A stretch of 64,000 bases of DNA from Amycolatopsis sp. NBRC 101858 (lineage in GTDB: Bacteria > Actinomycetota > Actinomycetes > Mycobacteriales > Pseudonocardiaceae). The notes below the pieces were generated by a model. It saw nothing but the letters and a program-made list of their open reading frames with translations, was not told where the DNA came from and did no database searches. Where the stretch lies: contig NZ_BSTD01000001.1 in the NCBI RefSeq assembly GCF_030269325.1, positions 2,062,681 to 2,126,680 on the forward strand. Direction: 5' to 3'. Made by a program: the position numbers and the translations under genes. Below, one piece after another: positions 61,992 through 64,000 of this stretch. Within the stretch, counting starts at the first letter, position 1; the number at the start of each line of letters is the position of its first letter.

Positions 61992-62046
61992 GACAACAGA
62001 TGCTGTCGTCACTCACGCTACCAGAGTGACGACAGCATCTGCTGTC
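61992..62046. promoter_or_regulatory. Two TetR-type operators between the divergent oxidoreductase and tetR genes
   Basis: GACAACAGATGCTGTCGTC at 61992-62010 is a 19-bp near-perfect palindrome; a related 19-bp site GACGACAGCATCTGCTGTC is at 62028-62046. The 17-bp segments 61997-62013 and 62025-62041 are also exact inverted copies of each other. The arrangement suits a TetR dimer pair repressing both genes. Confidence 0.8.
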
Positions 62047-62061
62047 GCTAAGCTGGCGGGC

Positions 62062-62628
62062 ATGGCTCGCTGGGAAGGCAACGCACGCGGCCGGCTCGAG
62101 CAGGCGGCGCTGGACCTGTTCACCGAGCAGGGCTACGACCGCACGACGGTCGCCCAGATCGCCCGGCGCGCGAATCTCACGGAGAGGTCGTTCTACCGCT
62201 GGTTCAGCGACAAGCGCGAGGTCCTGTTCGGCGACGACGAGCTGGTCTCACGGTTCACCGCCGAGATCGCCGCGGTTCCCGCGGGGACGGGCGCGTTGCC
62301 GACCCTGCTGGCGGCGTTCGCGAGCGCACCAGAGGTGTTCCGGCCACGCGAGTTCCTCCGCGAGCGGGCGGCGGTGGTCGCGGCGAACCCGCCGTTGCGG
62401 GAACGCGAGCTGATCAAGGCGACGAACCTGTCGGCAGCGCTGGTGTCGGCGCTGGCGGACCGGGGGTGCGACCCGCAGACGGCACGGCTGGCGACGGACG
62501 TCGGGTTGGCGGTGCTGCGGCTGGCGAGTGCGCGGTGGGTGGTCGAGGAGAACGCCGACTTCCGCCGGCTGCTCGCGGAGGGAGCGGCGGAGGTGCTCGC
62601 GATCGCTTCGGACGTCGGCGGCGGCTAA
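62062..62628 (+). CDS. TetR family transcriptional regulator
   Basis: 188 residues. HTH at residues about 10-55: LEQAALDLFTEQGYDRTTVA, then QIARRANLTERSFYRWFSDK, the classic TetR signature. The C-terminal domain is helical ligand-binding (RPREFLRERAAVVAANPPLR). ATG 62062 is 15 bp from the second operator. It likely represses itself and the divergent oxidoreductase, relieved by a quinone or aromatic effector. Confidence 0.93.
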   Translation: MARWEGNARGRLEQAALDLFTEQGYDRTTVAQIARRANLTERSFYRWFSDKREVLFGDDELVSRFTAEIAAVPAGTGALPTLLAAFASAPEVFRPREFLRERAAVVAANPPLRERELIKATNLSAALVSALADRGCDPQTARLATDVGLAVLRLASARWVVEENADFRRLLAEGAAEVLAIASDVGGG

Positions 62629-62673
62629 GCGACGGCGGCACGGTCCCGGGACCGTGCCGCCGTCGCCCGCAGC

Positions 62674-64000
62674 TCAGCCGAACAGGGCCGGGAGCGTCTT
62701 CTCCCAGGTCTCACGCAGCTCGTCCAGGGTGAACTCCGTGATGCCCTGCAGCTCCAGCGTTCCCGAATCCGGGTCCACCACGCCCGTCTTCCGCCACGGC
62801 AACCCGCGCGCCGTGCACATCTCCGTGAAGCGCAGCTCCTCCGTGCGCGGGACCGCCACCAGCACCCGGCCCGCCGACTCGGAGAACAGCTGGACGAACG
62901 GGTCCTGCCCGTCGTCGAGGAACACCCGCGCGCCGCACTGTCCGATGAGGACCGTCTCGACCAGCGTCTGGATCAGGCCGCCGTCGGACAGGTCGTGCGC
63001 CGCCGAGATCATGCCGTCGCGGGAGCCCGCCACCAGGATCTCGCCCAGCAGCTTCTCGCGGGCGAGATCCACGCGCGGGGGCACGCCGCCGAGGTGGCTG
63101 TGGAGCTCGCGGGCCCACGCCGAACCGTCCAGCTCGTCGTGCGTTTCGCCCAGCAGCAGCAGGGTTTCGCCCGCCTCCGCGCCGATGCCCGTCGGGATGC
63201 GGCGGGTCACGTCGTCGATCACGCCGAGGACGCCGATCACCGGCGTCGGCAGGATCGCCGTCGACCCCGTCTGGTTGAAGAAGCTCACGTTGCCGCCCGT
63301 CACCGGGATGCCGAGCTCGACGCAGCCGTCCGCGAGACCGTGCACCGCCTGCTCGAACTGCCACATCACGCCCGGGTCGGTCGGGGCGCCGAAGTTCAGG
63401 CAGTCCGACACCGCCACCGGCGTCGCGCCGCCCGTCGCCACGTTGCGGTACGCCTCCGCCAGCGCGAGCTGCGCGCCGCGGTACGGGTCGAGGTAGACGA
63501 ACTTGCTGTTGCAGTCCGTCGCCACCGACACGCCGCGGCCACTCGACTCGTCGATCCGGATCATGCCCGAGTCGGACGGCTGCGACAGCACGGAGTTACC
63601 GCGCACGTAACGGTCGTACTGCGACGTCACCCATTCCTTCGAAGCCTGGTTGGGCGAAGAAATAAGACGAAGCACGTCCGCGCGCAGTTCGTCCGAAGTG
63701 GACGGACGTGGCAACTTGTCGGAAGTGTCGGCGATCAGCGCGTCCTGAGTGGACGGACGCTCGATCGGCCGGTCGTACACCGGTCCCTGGTGCGCCACCG
63801 TGTGCGCCGGGACGTCGACGACGACCTCGTCGTTCCAGGTGATCACCAGGTGCTCGCCGTCGGTGACCTCACCGATGTCGGTGGCGATGACGTCCCACTT
63901 GCGGCAGACCGCCATGAACGCCTCGACGTTCTCCGGCGAGACGACGGCGCACATGCGCTCCTGCGACTCGCTCGAAAGCACCTCCGCCGGCGTCATCCCG
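62674..64000 (-). CDS. purL: Phosphoribosylformylglycinamidine synthase PurL, C-terminal part (partial at window edge)
   Basis: About 442 codons of the C-terminal half are in the window and the gene continues past base 64000. Conserved PurL segments include [73 protein letters not shown], and [16 protein letters not shown]. It makes FGAM from FGAR, ATP and glutamine-derived ammonia. It is on the same strand as purF and purM, but about 9.7 kb of unrelated genes lie between. Confidence 0.97.
   Translation of the reverse strand, partial: GMTPAEVLSSESQERMCAVVSPENVEAFMAVCRKWDVIATDIGEVTDGEHLVITWNDEVVVDVPAHTVAHQGPVYDRPIERPSTQDALIADTSDKLPRPSTSDELRADVLRLISSPNQASKEWVTSQYDRYVRGNSVLSQPSDSGMIRIDESSGRGVSVATDCNSKFVYLDPYRGAQLALAEAYRNVATGGATPVAVSDCLNFGAPTDPGVMWQFEQAVHGLADGCVELGIPVTGGNVSFFNQTGSTAILPTPVIGVLGVIDDVTRRIPTGIGAEAGETLLLLGETHDELDGSAWARELHSHLGGVPPRVDLAREKLLGEILVAGSRDGMISAAHDLSDGGLIQTLVETVLIGQCGARVFLDDGQDPFVQLFSESAGRVLVAVPRTEELRFTEMCTARGLPWRKTGVVDPDSGTLELQGITEFTLDELRETWEKTLPALFG

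Overview
The window is very GC-rich actinobacterial chromosome with GTG starts and frequent 4-bp GTGA stop/start overlaps. It carries mycothiol synthase (mshD), the nitrogen regulator glnR, an RsiG-type c-di-GMP-linked anti-sigma factor, DUF397/XRE/DUF574 genes, DUF3073 and an LCP protein. This fits a filamentous member of the Pseudonocardiales, most like Amycolatopsis; the genus is inferred from gene content, not from a search. No rRNA, tRNA, CRISPR array, insertion sequence or prophage was recognised.

Layout. 1-7.6 kb: the 5' end of a HelD-like helicase, small enzymes, a WYL regulator, a rearranged DinB-like remnant, a DUF2339 membrane protein and an oxidoreductase. 7.6-10.3 kb: dusB and small membrane proteins. 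10.4-18.7 kb: a GntR-led operon (ADP-ribosylglycohydrolase, NCS1 permease, isochorismatase-like hydrolase), then a 1029-residue NACHT-LRR protein coupled to an alpha/beta hydrolase, then idi. 18.8-23.2 kb: a GGDEF protein, a giant LCP protein and phoU with its own PHO box. 23.2-30.8 kb: pstSCAB (minus strand, PHO box upstream of pstS), mshD and glnR, with a divergent DUF2993 protein. 30.8-33.3 kb: a sulfur locus (thioredoxin-like protein, Cys-containing leader peptide, DUF4395, rhodanese, DUF1416). 33.4-40.5 kb: nitrobindin-like protein, pxpB/pxpC, a class IV aminotransferase, ygfZ, rsiG, an asparaginase. 40.7-49.9 kb: DUF3073, a hydroxyacyl-CoA dehydrogenase, an ECF-type transporter cluster with a secreted anchored protein, VanZ and GNAT proteins. 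49.9-64 kb: arfB and the purine genes purM, purF and (partial) purL, all on the minus strand but separated by about 10 kb holding a DUF397/XRE/DUF574 module, an SCP-like protein, a type VII-associated protein, two GH25 lysozymes, a pentapeptide-repeat protein and a TetR/oxidoreductase pair.

How the genes work together. Phosphate uptake (pst, phoU) is linked by two recognisable PHO boxes (11-bp direct repeats). The sulfurtransferase operon appears to be controlled by a translated, Cys-containing leader ORF. Signalling genes include a GGDEF protein and RsiG, which in Streptomyces is a c-di-GMP-binding anti-sigma factor. Many genes have a TANNNT box 5-8 nt before the start codon, suggesting leaderless transcripts.

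The most interesting items are the NACHT-LRR/hydrolase pair, the in-frame inverted segment in the DinB-like gene, the sulfur leader peptide, the RsiG motif variant and the palindrome-rich DUF397/XRE/DUF574 module lodged in the purine locus.
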